A DNA stretch of 64,000 bases from Schistocephalus solidus (lineage: Eukaryota; Platyhelminthes; Cestoda; Diphyllobothriidea; Diphyllobothriidae): contig WEDG01001226.1 of NCBI GenBank assembly GCA_017591395.1, positions 1 through 64,000 of the forward strand, written 5' to 3'. Below are positions 36,501 to 50,679 of this stretch, piece after piece. Below the pieces are notes generated by a model that did no database searches, had not been told where the DNA came from, and saw nothing but the letters and a program-made list of their open reading frames with translations. The position numbers and the translations under genes are program-made. Position 1 is the stretch's first letter; each line of letters begins with the position of its first letter.

Positions 36501-38479
36501 TTGTTTGTAAGTATGTTACTGAGCTGGCCACACTTACTTGCCAGGACCCAGCAATTCTTTTAACACAAATTCAACGTATTGAAGGAAAATTAAGCATTCT
36601 CGTTTTCTGGAGGCCGTTTATATATCTCATTAGTGGAGTTTTTTCATCGTAATACTCACACACTTCTTGGAGCACAATTGATGAATGGCAAGATTGCTAA
36701 ACATTAAGGCTGTCATTAAGACGGGGTGTTGGATTATTGTCCTACAAGTAAAAACTGCTGCGCATTCGGCCCAGGTTAGTCTCTGAACAGTTAATAATGT
36801 CAAGCTTATGACTTAACAAGGACTCATTACTAACCATAGAGATAGATAAATGTCAAGAGGCAGCTCATTTTACAGCAGTCAGATATTTGGCAAATGATGC
36901 AACTTTACTCTGAAATATTTAGCAGCCGTTGCTGTATATGGTCAAAGAAGGCTGCGCGATGGAAGGAAACCGTGATGGAGCGATACATATTGAGTACATT
37001 TAAAGGTCAGCTAATTTCAGGTGCACTGAGCGTCAGCAGAAACAGCAAAAATGTCTTGTGACAGTTTGAAGTATTCAAATCAACTGCTTGCACAGCAGTT
37101 TAAAGTTACTCAATAGGTCCAGGTCATTTTAATTGGATGTTTTATTGCGTCACATGATAGAAAAACCTTATCTTTCTAATAAACACTTAATACTATCGCA
37201 AAAAGGCTCACTTTGCCAAGATTGCGAGAAGCCACGAAAAGTAAAGTAAAATTCCTGTGCACGCATCTGACTGGCGTGCTTTTGATAGTTATCTTACCGA
37301 TCTCTCTGAAAGAAAGAACATTCAGGAAATCACTTCATTGTACCAAATTTAATTTAGCTCAAAATGTGCGTCTCAAGGGCCTGTTCTTTACGGAATTTGT
37401 ATTTTTCGAGGAGATTCATAATTTAAGTGTATAGGTAAGATTTTTATCTTGGTAATAACTTTCTTTGTATGTCGTCATACTCGTAGATCTTTTCAATGAA
37501 TATTTTTGTGGCAATCCTGGAACCCTTTTTGAGTCAAATCGACTAACTCAAGGCCATACAGATTGCAACGTCTCTGCATCGTACCTGCACGTTATTTTCA
37601 ATATTCGCACTTGAAAACCTTCTTAATATCTTTACTTCGTCTCCTCCTATTGGTAATTTTTCAGAGATTTGATCGTGTAAAGGTAATATTTATGATCTTT
37701 ATGGTCGTATTAAGACGCTTAAACAAACAGCACCTATCTAAATGATGGCAATGTTTCCGTTTTTAATTGCCAGAGACCTTTTCTTTAAGAGATAGTTGCA
37801 TGGATAAAATTTTTAGTCTGATGTTCTAGTCCTGCATCAACATGCAGTAACATTTCAATGAAATTGCACTGCCAGTTTTTTATACCATTGAAATGTCTCA
37901 GTCAAGTATGCACGGGCAATGAATAACAAACCAATTTATTCTATTACACCTGGAATAACGGGAATGTTTCGTACATTTTAGTCACCAAACAAAACTTTTT
38001 CAGGTTCTTGATTCAAAACAATCGCACACACACATGCTAGTACATATATGACAGTAAGATCTTGCATGCTATGCATTATTTTATATTTTCCTTATTTACC
38101 CACAAGTTTTCGATATGCGTTGTGAAAGTATATTAAAGAAAAGACCAATATAAATAAGACCGTATCACTGACACCAGGTTCACAATTTCGAGGCTTTACC
38201 ACCACCCTAACCATACGCAGCTCCAGCCACGTCAGATATATGTTCGGTGACTTAATACGGACGCAGGCTCGAATGCAACCTGTTTTGCGAGAGCACACCT
38301 TGCAAGCCGTTTTTCCCTGCTAATGTGTAGCCCTTCTCCTGGATATTCCCTGGTGCTTGGTTTGTCGACATGGAACAGTCTGTTATGGTATTGCCTGAAG
38401 CATTAATGATTACCCGTCCAACAACTACTCGATCAAATACTTCATTAGAACTCAAAAGCAATGGGGGAGGATTAAATCT
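30591..38479. other. Long AT-rich gene-poor stretch
   Basis: About 7.9 kb without a recognised exon, RNA gene or element end. Open frames stay between 60 and 110 codons, overlap on both strands and lack motifs. It could be intergenic DNA or a large intron. An AACC-rich patch near 31.38-31.46 kb resembles the CCTTAA-rich repeats elsewhere. Confidence 0.5.
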
Positions 38480-39010
38480 GTACTACTGTATACTAAGAGT
38501 GTAGCTTTCAGGTTAACAGAGACCGTACCAGAAGGTTCGTGGTCTGACGGCGATCGAATCTATCGGGTAGTGTTCTTCTGTGAGTTGCAGCTCTGTTGCC
38601 TTGTCGTTGGGTGCGTAACCTACGCGCTCACAGGGTGTGTCGACCGTTTCCAGGGAGGCGTGGGAGGTAGTCTTCAGGGTGGCGAGCGAGCGAGTCAGTT
38701 AGGACAGTTCCGGTTAGGCTGCTGACATAAGCATCTTGCCATGTCCTTGTGAGTGAGTATATGCGTGTGTAAACATAATGAAGACGCTAATCACGAAGTA
38801 CGGCTATATTTAGACGTCTACTTTACGTTTTGACATCGACCTTCCACTCTGTTCCCTTGCCCTGCCAACTCTGTTCCGAATGTAGCGTTGACATTGGCAT
38901 ACTGACATCACGAGCTGATTGGCACTGTAGACCTTAATGATTGGCTTTGACCGGACATGGCTCAGGTGCACGGTATATTTACTGCAGTGTCGGGAGTAAA
39001 GCTTAGTAAG
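38480..39010. mobile_element. GC-rich island, possible solo LTR
   Basis: A sharply GC-richer block inside AT-rich DNA. It contains a TATATTTA box near 38.81 kb and ends in GGGAGTAAAGCTTAGTAAGT, which resembles the polyadenylation/U5 boundary of a retroviral-type LTR. No long open frame, gag or pol is adjacent, and no flanking duplication was identified. A regulatory island or another insert would fit as well. Confidence 0.3.
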
Positions 39011-42000
39011 TACACAATTAGTGATGAATCAGATTGGAAAAAAACATATTTTGTAACCTACGAAAGGCAAAAATTAGTTTATTCCCAAGATTCTAAGAAT
39101 TAATGTGATAAAGGAAAATAATCGTTTTCAACGGATATGCTGCACGTTTGGATATAGAATTCCATTAATTAGCCGTTCGCGCCTAATATACCATTCATGC
39201 CAATGTGACGTTAAGAATATAACGTACAATGTCCTCAAGGATATGACAACTGCTAATTTTGATTAATTGATAATCACTAGCATACCATTACCCGCACATG
39301 TATGAATAGTTTGAAATAATAATAAACAATGCTTTCAAATTTAAAACTTTAAGGGGAAAACAAGAAGTAATACTATTTCTTTTAGAAAAAGCAACATTTT
39401 TTCAGAAGGCTGCATATTCAGAAAACTTACGTAATCGCTGTTACCTACCTAAGAAATTGAAAATACACAGATCTCATTGAGATATAAGACAGATATTTTT
39501 GCTTTATTAAGATAGGTTTTATTTTGCAAAAGGTTAGTTTACTTAAAAAGCTATTTTTGATATTGGATTGCAGTTATTTTTAGGTCATCCATGAAAAAGA
39601 GGTACATACTGCATGATTTTCCAGTGGTTTACCGCAATTGCTTGTACATTAAAATCCGGTTCTTCATGTTTATCAAATAGTTTAAAAACATATTTCTAAA
39701 AAGTTAATAACATAATTCTTTCTAATGCAGGTGTCCTATTTTTCGTCATATTAATTGATAAACCAATCATAAAAATTCCTTGCAGGGAAAATGAACGTCT
39801 ATAAAAGAGGCGGCAATGAATTTGCTATGATCAGTTTTAAATCCTCCTATAATAAAAAAGCTCATTAAAAAACGCTCAAATTACATATTAAACTGATAAA
39901 TATATGCGTATATTGAATTTTTGTAAGGTAACGTTATAGTAAAATTTGGAACTGTTAACTTGTTTGACGTTCCTGAAAATATACGGTGAATTATCAGATG
40001 CAAATTATAAACCAAGCTCTCATTGTATATAATAAACGTTTTTATCTATATTTATTGACCTAAAGGCCCCGTTTTAAGATTTTAAATGCATAAAAGCGTG
40101 ACCATAAATTGAAAAAGATTGTCCTTAAAGTACAAATGATTGCCTACTATTGTCCTTAATCCTGGATTGGTAGTTTTAACATTATACAAAAACGTATATT
40201 TAAGCTTCTTATATTTTAACCTGAGTTGTTCTAGACATCTATCTCCACAGTCTTTTGTAAGTGTTTTGTTAACAACCCCTATTTCGGAGATAGAAACACA
40301 ACACACTGATAAAAAGGTTTGGTTCAGCATTTTATGTTCACAACCGTTACGATTTGGCAATGATAATTCTAAACGGTTTATTCATTTGGTGTTTCTGGAA
40401 AAAAATGCATTACTTTACACTTGACGTCATCTGATTATCATTGGATTCAGATCCCATTTTTCGATTATAGAATGGGTTAATTGAAAATATTTATGCTAAT
40501 ATTAATGGCTTTTTATATCAAAATGCACACAATTTATAGGACTTTTTCTTCGAAAGGATATCTTGTGGATATCCGTAAACATGTGATTTCAACCAAATCC
40601 TAACTCTTCCCTAAATGCATAAGGTTAAGCATGCAGGCTTCTTTAGAAAAAGGCTTTTTTGAGCGTCAAATCCACTCACCAAACGAACATAATATGAGTT
40701 GAATGGGTTATTTTCACAATCTATCTGACCAGGCCAAATTACGATCATAGCGGAAGATGAGGAACCACTAAACAGACTCATAAGCGGTGAGTTTCTGCAT
40801 ACTAACTACACTCACAGCAGAATGTAGCAGGTTGTTAATTCCACAGCGATATTCGCACATGCATGAGAATTATGAACATTTAAAATGAAAAGAGACCATT
40901 GAATATGTCTCCGAGTCTTGAGGTGAACAGAACTACCAAGGCAGTTAGTAATACTCCAATCAGCCACTAGGTGCACATCGAGACATATGCTAGCGATTCA
41001 GATTTTGTAAATTGATAAATTGGGGTCTATCTCATGTCACATCTAGGCAGTTGAATACACTAATTGAAAACTCGAGCCTGTGTGATACCTGGAACAAGGG
41101 TTGGGTGCACTTGGTGAAGCATCGCTAAACCTACGTCCTTGGTTCTCACAATGCCCTCCATGTTCGGCAGAAGTTGTGCAATGCGCAGACCTTCCCTAGC
41201 GCGACGATGCGTGTATAGAACCAATCAAGGTCTCTGAAAGGTCTTGCGTATTTACAAGATGGTTTGCTTCTAGGGTCGACACTGCCTATCCTACATCTAT
41301 AAAGCAACTAATTTCCCGTCTAATCCTACAATTTCTATTGTAGGCAGACGTTATTTGCCAAACAATTAGATCACAATAAGTAATTGTGGTAACTGATTTT
41401 GTTGCCTTAATTTCATCACCATTGAAGTTTACGTACAGTTCTTTGCCGCCGGTTTTTACTCACAAATGAAAAGGTACTGTAAATATGATTAATCCCCAAA
41501 CAGGCCCCATTGAGAATTTTGAACAGGTACATCATAACCTTATTGACATCTTCCATGGAATGCTTTGCAGCACCAAACAATATATTCAGTAGCGCAAACG
41601 GCGCACTATTTTCAATGAAAGAATATTCCGCCAATTGGCACAACGAATTAAATGGACCAGATTATGTTAATGGTATCGTTTTGTTAATAATTTAGCTTTG
41701 TAATAAAGAGGAAATGTTAACGTGTTCTTTTGCGTTTTTAGTACTCAAATGATATTTAAATACATTTTTTTAACCCATGACGTAGTAGTTTATGGCACGT
41801 AGCTTTTTACTCCAAACTTAAATACCTGTTCTTATGTAAACTTTACTTTATAGACTCATCTTTGCCACCGGGTCAAGCTAGAGGAGTAGTACATAGAGTG
41901 TGGTAAATCCAGTGTAGGTTTTTTCTCACTATACGTCAGCGAAAGGCACTAAACGTGCACCCTACTCCTATGGAGCCTATGGTGGACTAACACAGTCGAA

Positions 42001-43680
42001 ATAATGAAGTTCATTTTTAAGATTTTTGCATTCTAGCAAAAGAGCTTCAAGTTAGCAAGTATGCTGGTCAGTAAGAGTATAGGTGTCTTGTTCCAGGTGC
42101 ACTAAAACAGAGATATCCATAGTTTTTAACGTACAATTTTGAGGAAACCTGCCTTTTGGTAGTTGAAATCCCCGTCCGTTTCTTTAAGAGTTGCCATGCT
42201 CGTGTAAATCAGTGATACACATTCGCTAATATCGAATTTATGTTCGACCTTACTATGAATGCAAATTCAACTTAAAGAAAAATATGGACACATTTATATT
42301 TAAAATCCACTCATTAAGCTTTTTACAACATTTTTTTCTTTATCGAGTAATTTGGAAACCGACAGCACTTGCAATAATGCTACAGTGTACCAAATTATAC
42401 AATCATGTAAATTAGATGAAACCTTTCAGTGATTCATTAAGTTCATGCCATATTCGATTCAAACACTTTGTAAACGATATAAACAATAGTGAAAGTTTCA
42501 ATAGCACTGACAGTGAAGTATATTTTAATGCCTTCTCTTATGCTTCTTTTGACCTATTTGAAACTATTATGCTTAATTAATGTTCATTTATCCGTCAAGT
42601 TCGAACCCAACATGATCACGCACCCACTCTCTAGCTCCGATGAATGGGAATAAATTTGATTTGAATTTGATTCACACTGAGCCCTTTGATGTTTCGTGAT
42701 CGAAATAAATTTATTCACGTATTTTTGAAGATTATTTGAACACACACCTTATTCAAAGTAAAATTTTCTCATGTACACTACTTATCACCGAAAAATGTCT
42801 GGTAGCGGATGATAGTTAATACCATAAAATAGAATGCAGATAATATTTTTATATTGATATCCATGTTCTAAATAATCAATTCGTGAAATGTGATGTACAT
42901 CTGACTGAAAAAAACTCGTTAATTCAGTCAATAACCCATTTTTAGTATTCATCTACAAATTTTTAACGCACACTAGTTTTCGTAAGCTCTAATAGTACAT
43001 ATTCCTCCTTCTTTTTAACAGTATTTTTAACGCATCTTTGGAAAATGTGTTATTATGTATTGTTTGCAAAATCGGCTTAGAGTATTCCAGAATCAGAAAT
43101 ATGATCAATGTATATTTTATTGGAAAACATATATTTGTTCAAATAAAAGGCAGCCTTAACAACGCAGCATCTATTTCAGGCATACATATTAGCATTTCTT
43201 ACTGCATCATTCCTTGCAAACTGATAGATAAGTGAATTAAGCATATAACAATATGTCCGAAACAAGACGCCACGGGGTTCTGAGTAATGCCGTTTTTGTG
43301 GCATTCCATGACAAAAGAAAACCTCGGCCTTACGATAAAGTATTTGAACGATCCCTAATCTCGTTTTCTTAAAAAAAATAGACGTACCCCAATCATAACC
43401 TTTATTATTAATTTACCTCATGTCCTGTTACAAAAATTCCTTTGAGAGTGTGTATGCGTGCTGCATTCAAAAAAGGATCTGATGTTATTTATTTCCTGTC
43501 CTGTTGACTTGGCATTTGTGGGGATCCTTATAAGACAGCATCTAGTCGAAAGTGTGCTGTCAAAAAAAACAGTTAAAACGTGAAATTTCACAGGTTAAGT
43601 ATCAATCCAGGTGACGTTTTTAGCATTTTAAATAAGAAAGATTGCGCACTGAGCCACTTTAATAGATGTTTATTCAGAGA
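39011..43680. other. AT-rich gene-poor stretch
   Basis: No coding exon, RNA gene or element end recognised. Open frames at 40082-40424 overlap on opposite strands and have no motif. Confidence 0.5.
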
Positions 43681-44088
43681 GTTGGCTTGCTGATAAAAAG
43701 GGCTACTTACTGTTCGTTTAATAACTGGACGACGTGATATAGGTAGCGCATATTATCAGTTTTGAGTAAAGTACATTATTTTGCACATTTATTTTACACA
43801 CACAGTCCAAGATTTATGCCTATGTGCCTGTAGGTTACGTTTTTTTTAACGATTTACAGAAGGAAATAAATTTATGGTTTAAAAGTTGGCTTGCCGACTC
43901 AACGTGTTACTTTAAGTACGTGTTCTAACTGTAAGAGGTGATTCAGGAAGCGCAAAGTATCCATTCTGAGTAAATTACGTTATTTTGCACAGTACCTTTT
44001 AACAACCAGTCCAAGATTTATACCTAAAAGGCCTGCAGTAATGTTTTTATAACGCTTTCCAGGATAAAACACTCTAAAGATTTGGGCA
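43681..44088. repeat. Two tandem units of 204 bp
   Basis: GTTGGCTTGC at 43681 recurs at 43885, AGCGCA, GAGTAAA, TTATTTTGCAC and AGTCCAAGATTTA likewise, all exactly 204 bp apart. Intervening sequence is diverged but without net gaps. The units lie next to each other. A possible weaker third unit to the left is uncertain. Confidence 0.85.
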
Positions 44089-44517
44089 AAAACAAATGGT
44101 GAAATACAATCCTTAAGCGACCCACATTAATAAGTGTTCTGCTAAATGCACAAAGCGTGAACGTGAACGCGTTGAATAATTGTTTAATCGACGCCAATTG
44201 GGTTGCAACTGACTTCGAGCAGCATGAGTATTTTAGGTAACCCGATTTTTTTTTCTTAAATTTGCAATTTACAGCAAACATGATAAGGCTTTTGCTGCGG
44301 CATAACCAATTTTTCTATTGTATACGTAAATGCCATAAGTCAAAGTTGCAAAAAACATTTAAAATCATAAGCAATAGACAAGATACCTTTTTGTGGTTTT
44401 TTGAACACGTATCTGCTATTTTGAGATGGAAAGGAGATAGAATTTTGAATTTGAGACGTAGTTTACTATTTATATATGTACCCTGTTGTATCGTTCTATT
44501 TGTATAAAAGAATACAC

Positions 44518-44521
<4 letters not shown>
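44089..44521. other. Noncoding stretch
   Basis: Open frames of 81-85 codons on opposite strands, no motif recognised. Confidence 0.4.

Positions 44522-44564
<43 letters not shown>
44522..44564. repeat. TA dinucleotide microsatellite
   Basis: Perfect alternating run of about 43 nt; the longest simple TA run in the window. Confidence 0.97.
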
Positions 44565-44568
<4 letters not shown>

Positions 44569-45180
44569 GATATTATCTGCAAGACGCAGAAACTGTAAAA
44601 GGTTTCTATAACATGCGAAACTTACGTTAATGGACCTGTACAAACCCAAAAATAACGTCCTTTACCCTCTAATATTATTTTGAAACCAAAATACTAAATT
44701 GTACATCATCTTGTGCATGGTTCGGTTAAACGCTAATTCGAACCACCTTGATAAGGGAACCTTGTCAGAAATAATTTGCCAAAAGGTTTGAAATAAAGAC
44801 ATCACATTCTCAATTTTAGTGCATTTATTTTAATGAGTTTTTTTTTCTCAATTTCCCGTTGTCAAAATATATTAAGTAAGTTATTTGCGTGGTAATTGGT
44901 TTAGCAATTTGAAATCTTACTAACTGGTATTTCTGTGCAGTCACTTAATGACACATTTATATTTCAACTACAAGGGCTTTTACTGCCACCACAAACCATA
45001 CAGATATTTTGCGATAGGAATCTACCAAAAAAACAGAAAAAGGAATACTAAGGTTTACACTAAGTAGTTTGTTCCACATTTTTCAGTCAATTAGCTACTC
45101 TTCTAAATCTTTTTTCAATATATACGTACTCACTGGAAGACGCCTTTAGTTTTATCAAATGCAAAGAGGAATATAAAAAA
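44565..45180. other. AT-rich noncoding stretch
   Basis: No gene, element end or RNA gene recognised. It leads into the hairpin that begins at 45181. Confidence 0.4.
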
Positions 45181-45265
45181 TCAGTTGGTAAAAATGGATT
45201 TCAGAAATTCATGTTATTATAACAGATTGATTAATAATTACTGAAAACATATGTTTACCAACTGA
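45181..45265. repeat. 85-nt long hairpin (MITE-like or precursor-like)
   Basis: TCAGTTGGTAAA at 45181-45192 is perfectly complementary to TTTACCAACTGA at 45254-45265. Pairing resumes after a small internal loop with TTTCAG/CTGAAA, and the apex contains TGTTATTATAACA, itself self-complementary. The stem is about 22-27 bp. It could be a tiny inverted-repeat element or a microRNA-precursor-like hairpin; no target duplication flanks it. Confidence 0.55.
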
Positions 45266-48200
45266 CTTTTCACTTGAAACATGAGAATTGTTTCAGAACT
45301 AAAAACACATGTACAAAGTTTAAAAACTTAAATGTGAAACTAGAATGAAGATTCAGTTGGCTACGTTAGGCTCTTTTTCAATAATAATAAGGTGATATTA
45401 AATTCCATTATGCTGTCCTTTATTTAAGTGAAGACTTTTAAATGTATAGGTGTAGTTTATATGGTTGTACCTTAGCATTTTATCACTCGATTTGAAGCTT
45501 TTCTTAGCCATTTACATTTAAGGAATGACACGAGTTTTCTGTGAGCCACTATTGAAATAACATTTACCTCGAAAATGGTATAACCAGAATAAATTGTGTT
45601 CGGGCTTTTTAGTGATAAGATATTTTTGGTAAAACTTCTCATTTTTATGAATATGAAAATGCGTCAGCTACATTTTGAGAGCCATGTGTCTTCTTACTGA
45701 ATAAAGTGGATAAACTTTATTTAATGTTTTTGATGCTCTATTCATATTCCTGCAAATTATTTATAACGGTTGCTATCGAGTGTTAAAATATATTGGTGCA
45801 CGTCATTACACTTACATTTATTAGCAAAATATTAACTGAGTAATAGTTTCATTTGCAATGTTATTAGTGCATGACCATTTTTAAGGCTTCGGTTTTTGTA
45901 TTTTTGAAACGTCATTAAGCAGATTATGCCGAATAAAAATTTTAACAAACAATACACGTCTGATAATATCTCTAACAAATTAACAAACCATCTGAAAAAT
46001 GCTTAGTAAGGAATTTGGCCGAATATTCACTTTAAAAGAAGAAACATATGATAAGACCGTTTACGAAATCAATAATTATCACCTTAAATATATTCAAGGA
46101 CTTCAACAGTTATGGCCATAGAGAGAAATTGATGTACACCACTGAAAAAAACCTTCCATGCAGTATGTTTTAACAGAATATGTTTTTTTAAATTGAATGC
46201 TTTTATTATAATGTAAAACTTAAGGATATCGGCAAAACGTCCACTTCTGAAAATATCTTCTCAGAAGTCGTGAAAACCAACTGGTTTATAGATCATTGGT
46301 TTTAACAACAGTCCATCATATACGGTATCTCCTTTGAAAATCTGGACTCAGAGTTCCACAACGGAAATAATCCTACAACTTTTAAAGGGAGTTGAAATTG
46401 TGGACACATATACACTTATATGGAAACAAACATATATAATATACGTGTGTAATGATCGCAGGGTTTTTGTACGTTAAACATGTGGGCAAACCATGAAGCA
46501 AACCTGAAAGCAACGCTGGGCTAAAGTGTTTCGAGTGGATCCAAGAACTAGCTTGAATGCGCTGTTGAACCCCATGATTTTTATTTATTTGAGGTATCAG
46601 TATAGGTTTGCACTATTTTCAATAAAGTGCAATCTTTTACCTGCAACGCAGCGGATGTTTTTGCTGGTATGCTTGAGCATTGCATTCAATCACATCAATT
46701 CCTACGTACAGATATATATCGCATTTGTGTGCCAGTACTTACTCTTGTCAAGTTGAATTTCAGAAATGTACTTTTTAAAACAATGGGTTAACAAGACAGA
46801 AGAAGAAAGCCCAAAAACGAGGACATTTTTGAAAGACATTGCCAGGTATAATCTCTGGACAGAATATTCAGTGAGTGCTTAAGAATACACGGTTGTTTAA
46901 CAGGATCCTTACTTTATTAATGATTTTAAAATGCCCTAGAAAGGTTGAATAAAAGAAGAGCAATTATTTGGAAAGCCCTAAAGCACTGGAATTGGAAGTG
47001 AAAGCATAGCGCACAACCACACTATTACGAGGAAGGATCTATTACAACTGGTTTCCAAAATTTAATGAGCCCCTGCAGTCTGTCGTCTGAACTAGATGAT
47101 TAGATCAATAGTCAGAGCTGAAAGGCATGTACCACATATTTCCTATATTTTACGAGCGTTTGATTTTAACGTCGAGTAGAACAGCACATGAAGTACAAAT
47201 GGAAAGTGCTTCGTCAGTTAAAAACGTTAACAGAAGAGGATATTCATTTCTTAAGTGATAGTTTTTCTAGCGATTTGCAAAACGGAGATGCTGGCTTCAA
47301 ACGAAACATCTGCTTCACCGATTTTTTTAAGAACACGAGATTAAATATATTAAAAATTGCAAAGCAATGCCGTATCCACGATTTTCTTACCGAATTCAAG
47401 TATCCAAATATGTTTTATTGAGGTAAGGGTATGTATTGTAAATCATGACCTACTACGACAAAGATAAAACATTTCCCGAAACCCAGAATTTCAGAATATG
47501 AAAATATATCATGGCACGTAATTGCAACATCATCTCAAGCTCATGTTGGATAGAGCTTTATCAAAATGTGATAATACTAGAAAATGAAAAATTACAGAAG
47601 CCTGTGCAATATCTGATTTTAACGAATAGAGAGACAGACAAAAGGACAGCACAGATGGTTATGTATACTGTAGCGAGGAGATAAGAAAGCTCAGATTAAA
47701 TCACTTATTTTCCTAAAATGTTATGTTTTGTTTTTGGTGCTGCTTGTGTTTTAAAAGTCAAGATTATTTGAATGGCGTACAGTCATTGTTGTTGTTTTTT
47801 CCAAAGTAAGAGAGAATGCGCGTGGTCTGATCTTTATTTTTGTAAGATGTCAAATAGGATTATTATCCTGCATCAGTGTTGTATGCATTTTTTGTCTGGA
47901 AAGCTTTGCTATTCTTTGCGTTCGTTTTTTATTCTAACATTGTTTGTTACGGAAATTGATCATACTACATACCATAAGCAATTTGCAGTTTGCCTTAATA
48001 TCCATTTAGATTAACTTAGAAAAATGGCCTGAAAAATGCACCTCTAGACAATGGTATATGCCTTTCTGGAATGCTGGTTTGCTGACACCATATTTTCTAA
48101 GTTAAGAGCGATCGTTGTTTTGTAGTTTTTCAAATAAAAATGGCTCGAATATTACCTTTTGCAGGTGAACATCAAATTTATTATTGTTAGTGTGAGCAAA

Positions 48201-50679
48201 AATCGCATTGAACACAACGTGAATTCTTGCAATGCATGAATTACAATATGCTAAGTGTTCTTTGCAAATAATTGTTGTATTGGTTAGCAACAGTTTTTCG
48301 CAACTGCCATTGTACGTTGAAATAAATAGTTAAGGCATGCCATATTGATCTCTGAAACATCTGCTTCCACCATAAAAAAATAAACCATTATCTTTTAATG
48401 TTCACAAGCACATATAAATTGCTTTGAAATCAAGATCAACAGACGTAACATTGATAAAGAAGATAGTGCCCCAGGTTCGTCTTAATATCAGCTTAATCCT
48501 CTTAGTCTCGTTTTGTAAAACAAAGGGCTGTAAAAAACGTTGACCACTGACGTTTACCACAAAAACGTTTTATTAATTTTAAAATTGAGAATTTTTAAAA
48601 CTGCTTATCTCCAAGCAATACTATCTCGCATATTTTGGTTTTGTTGGCTTTCATGGGCGTAGAATTGATTGTTCAGATGCGCCACGGACTCGATGAAAAT
48701 GGCTTAAATTTTGCTTTGTTAAGGCAAAACGTGCACATATAAAGACGTAAAACCCCATGTTCAACATCAAATGAAACAAAGCAGATATCACAAACATGCG
48801 CTTCAGCTTTAACTTTTCAAAAGGGATATGAAAAAAAACCTTCCAATGATCATTAAATTCCAATTTACAATGGGCTGCAGGAATATTTGAGTTGAATAAC
48901 CTACAGCACGTATGCCTTGATGCAGCCTTCGTTTCGTGAAAGCTGAGGATGTATCTGAAAAACATTCGCTAATTTAAATTCTTGCAGGCACCTTATCATA
49001 CTATATACTATAGAGTGTAATGCAATTTGTGTTTTCAAATAGTTCAAAAAATTGGTCATGGGTTGAATTTTGTATTGTTTAATTAACACAGCAGAGACAA
49101 AAAATTGCCTTTTGAGCAACAACCAAACCATGGCTTTATATGTTTGAAATTTTAAGAAAACCAAAGAATTCTTTTTTCTATTTACCATTGCAAACACCTG
49201 TGAGAATTCCGGAGAGAATGCAGTTTACAGCTTTACTGAAGTTATTCTACAGCTGCAAATAGCTGACGATGTTTTATGGTGACTGTCGCATTAAATTTGA
49301 CGTCCAGTATAGGAGAAAAATGAGATTCATTGTCTGCGTCCTCTTTGTGTCATTGAATGATTCTCGGCAATAGGAATGGTGATAGAACGTTTTGTTAGAC
49401 AAAAAGATGACGTCTGACTGCAAAAAGATAATGGAAAGCTTCTGATATTCTTTGATTGACCCATCCTTTATCCACTATATGTGTTTTTATCATACCCCCA
49501 ATGGACACCTAAGTATGCTGATATGCCGGTTGATAAGCAATTCAGCCACAACAAATGCACGCAGCAAGCATTACCCCTAACGTCAGCTGTGCCAGATGAG
49601 CCTCAACGCCATTTCTTTGTTTATGGACATTGGCGAATAAATGCAAATTTAAACTGTTCTGTTTTTGATTGCACCGATTTTCATGTTGCTGTATGCTTCA
49701 TGCCTTACCAATATTAGAAAGATACTTATTTCAGACGTAAAAACCTTCGGTTTCAACTGTTTGCTGAATACAACGCACTTAATGTTGCACTTTGGATATA
49801 GTCACTATGGATATGGGTTTTGATTGAGTAACTTTTGGTGAGTTACCTAAAATAAAAAAAGCACTCACACATTTTGTGCCAAAAGATTGCGTTCATATGA
49901 CTCTTGAATGAATTTTTTACACTTCAGTTTTAACGCTAAATCCCACACACGCAGAATAGATTTTGCCCTTCGAAAGAATGCTGAGGTTGGTTCTCGCAAA
50001 CCTTTTTTTTAAATAAACGATATGTTGTTTAACATGAAACACATTTTTCGTCAACTCAACGTCACATGTGTTTTTCGGTTACACTTCAAACACTTCAGAC
50101 ATTACTTCCTAATAAATGTGCACTCGAAGACATCGGAAAACAAATTATTTTGATTTTGAAGCAGCAAGCATGTTCTGGTGGTGTATTCGGTCTAATAAAC
50201 AGTATTGACTCTGTGGAGGGTACAAATAGACATTAAGAACAGTGGACAAAAATAGCTGAATGAAACCTTTTATTAGCACCTTGTTACAGATTCTCCCCCG
50301 AAATCATCCTCGGATAAAATCACAGATGGGGATTATACAGACACAGGGAGTGACGTATTTATAGGACGTCGTTACCTGCGCTCAGTCTTTTCGCGGTGGA
50401 TGTACATATCCAAACATGAGCCACAATCCTCTCTGTCCTAAGGATTGATGGGCCATCAGAGGCCTACCAATTTACCTAAACTTCTGATCACTTGTCAACC
50501 GACTTGAATTTCGGGTTGCACGTGACTCAGAGACAACTATCAGGCACAAGGTAATGGGATCGAAAACAACTCTCTAAAAGGGAATGAAACTTAGGATATG
50601 CTTTTCAGTTTAAATCCAAGGTCTGGCAATGGAAGTAATGTATGCTCCTATAATGGACTAGACAGTACATGCCAGAAAA
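45266..50679. other. AT-rich gene-poor stretch
   Basis: About 5.4 kb with no recognised gene. Open frames such as 47188-47421 (77 codons) and 48651-49197 (98-104 codons, minus) show no domain or splice structure. Confidence 0.45.
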
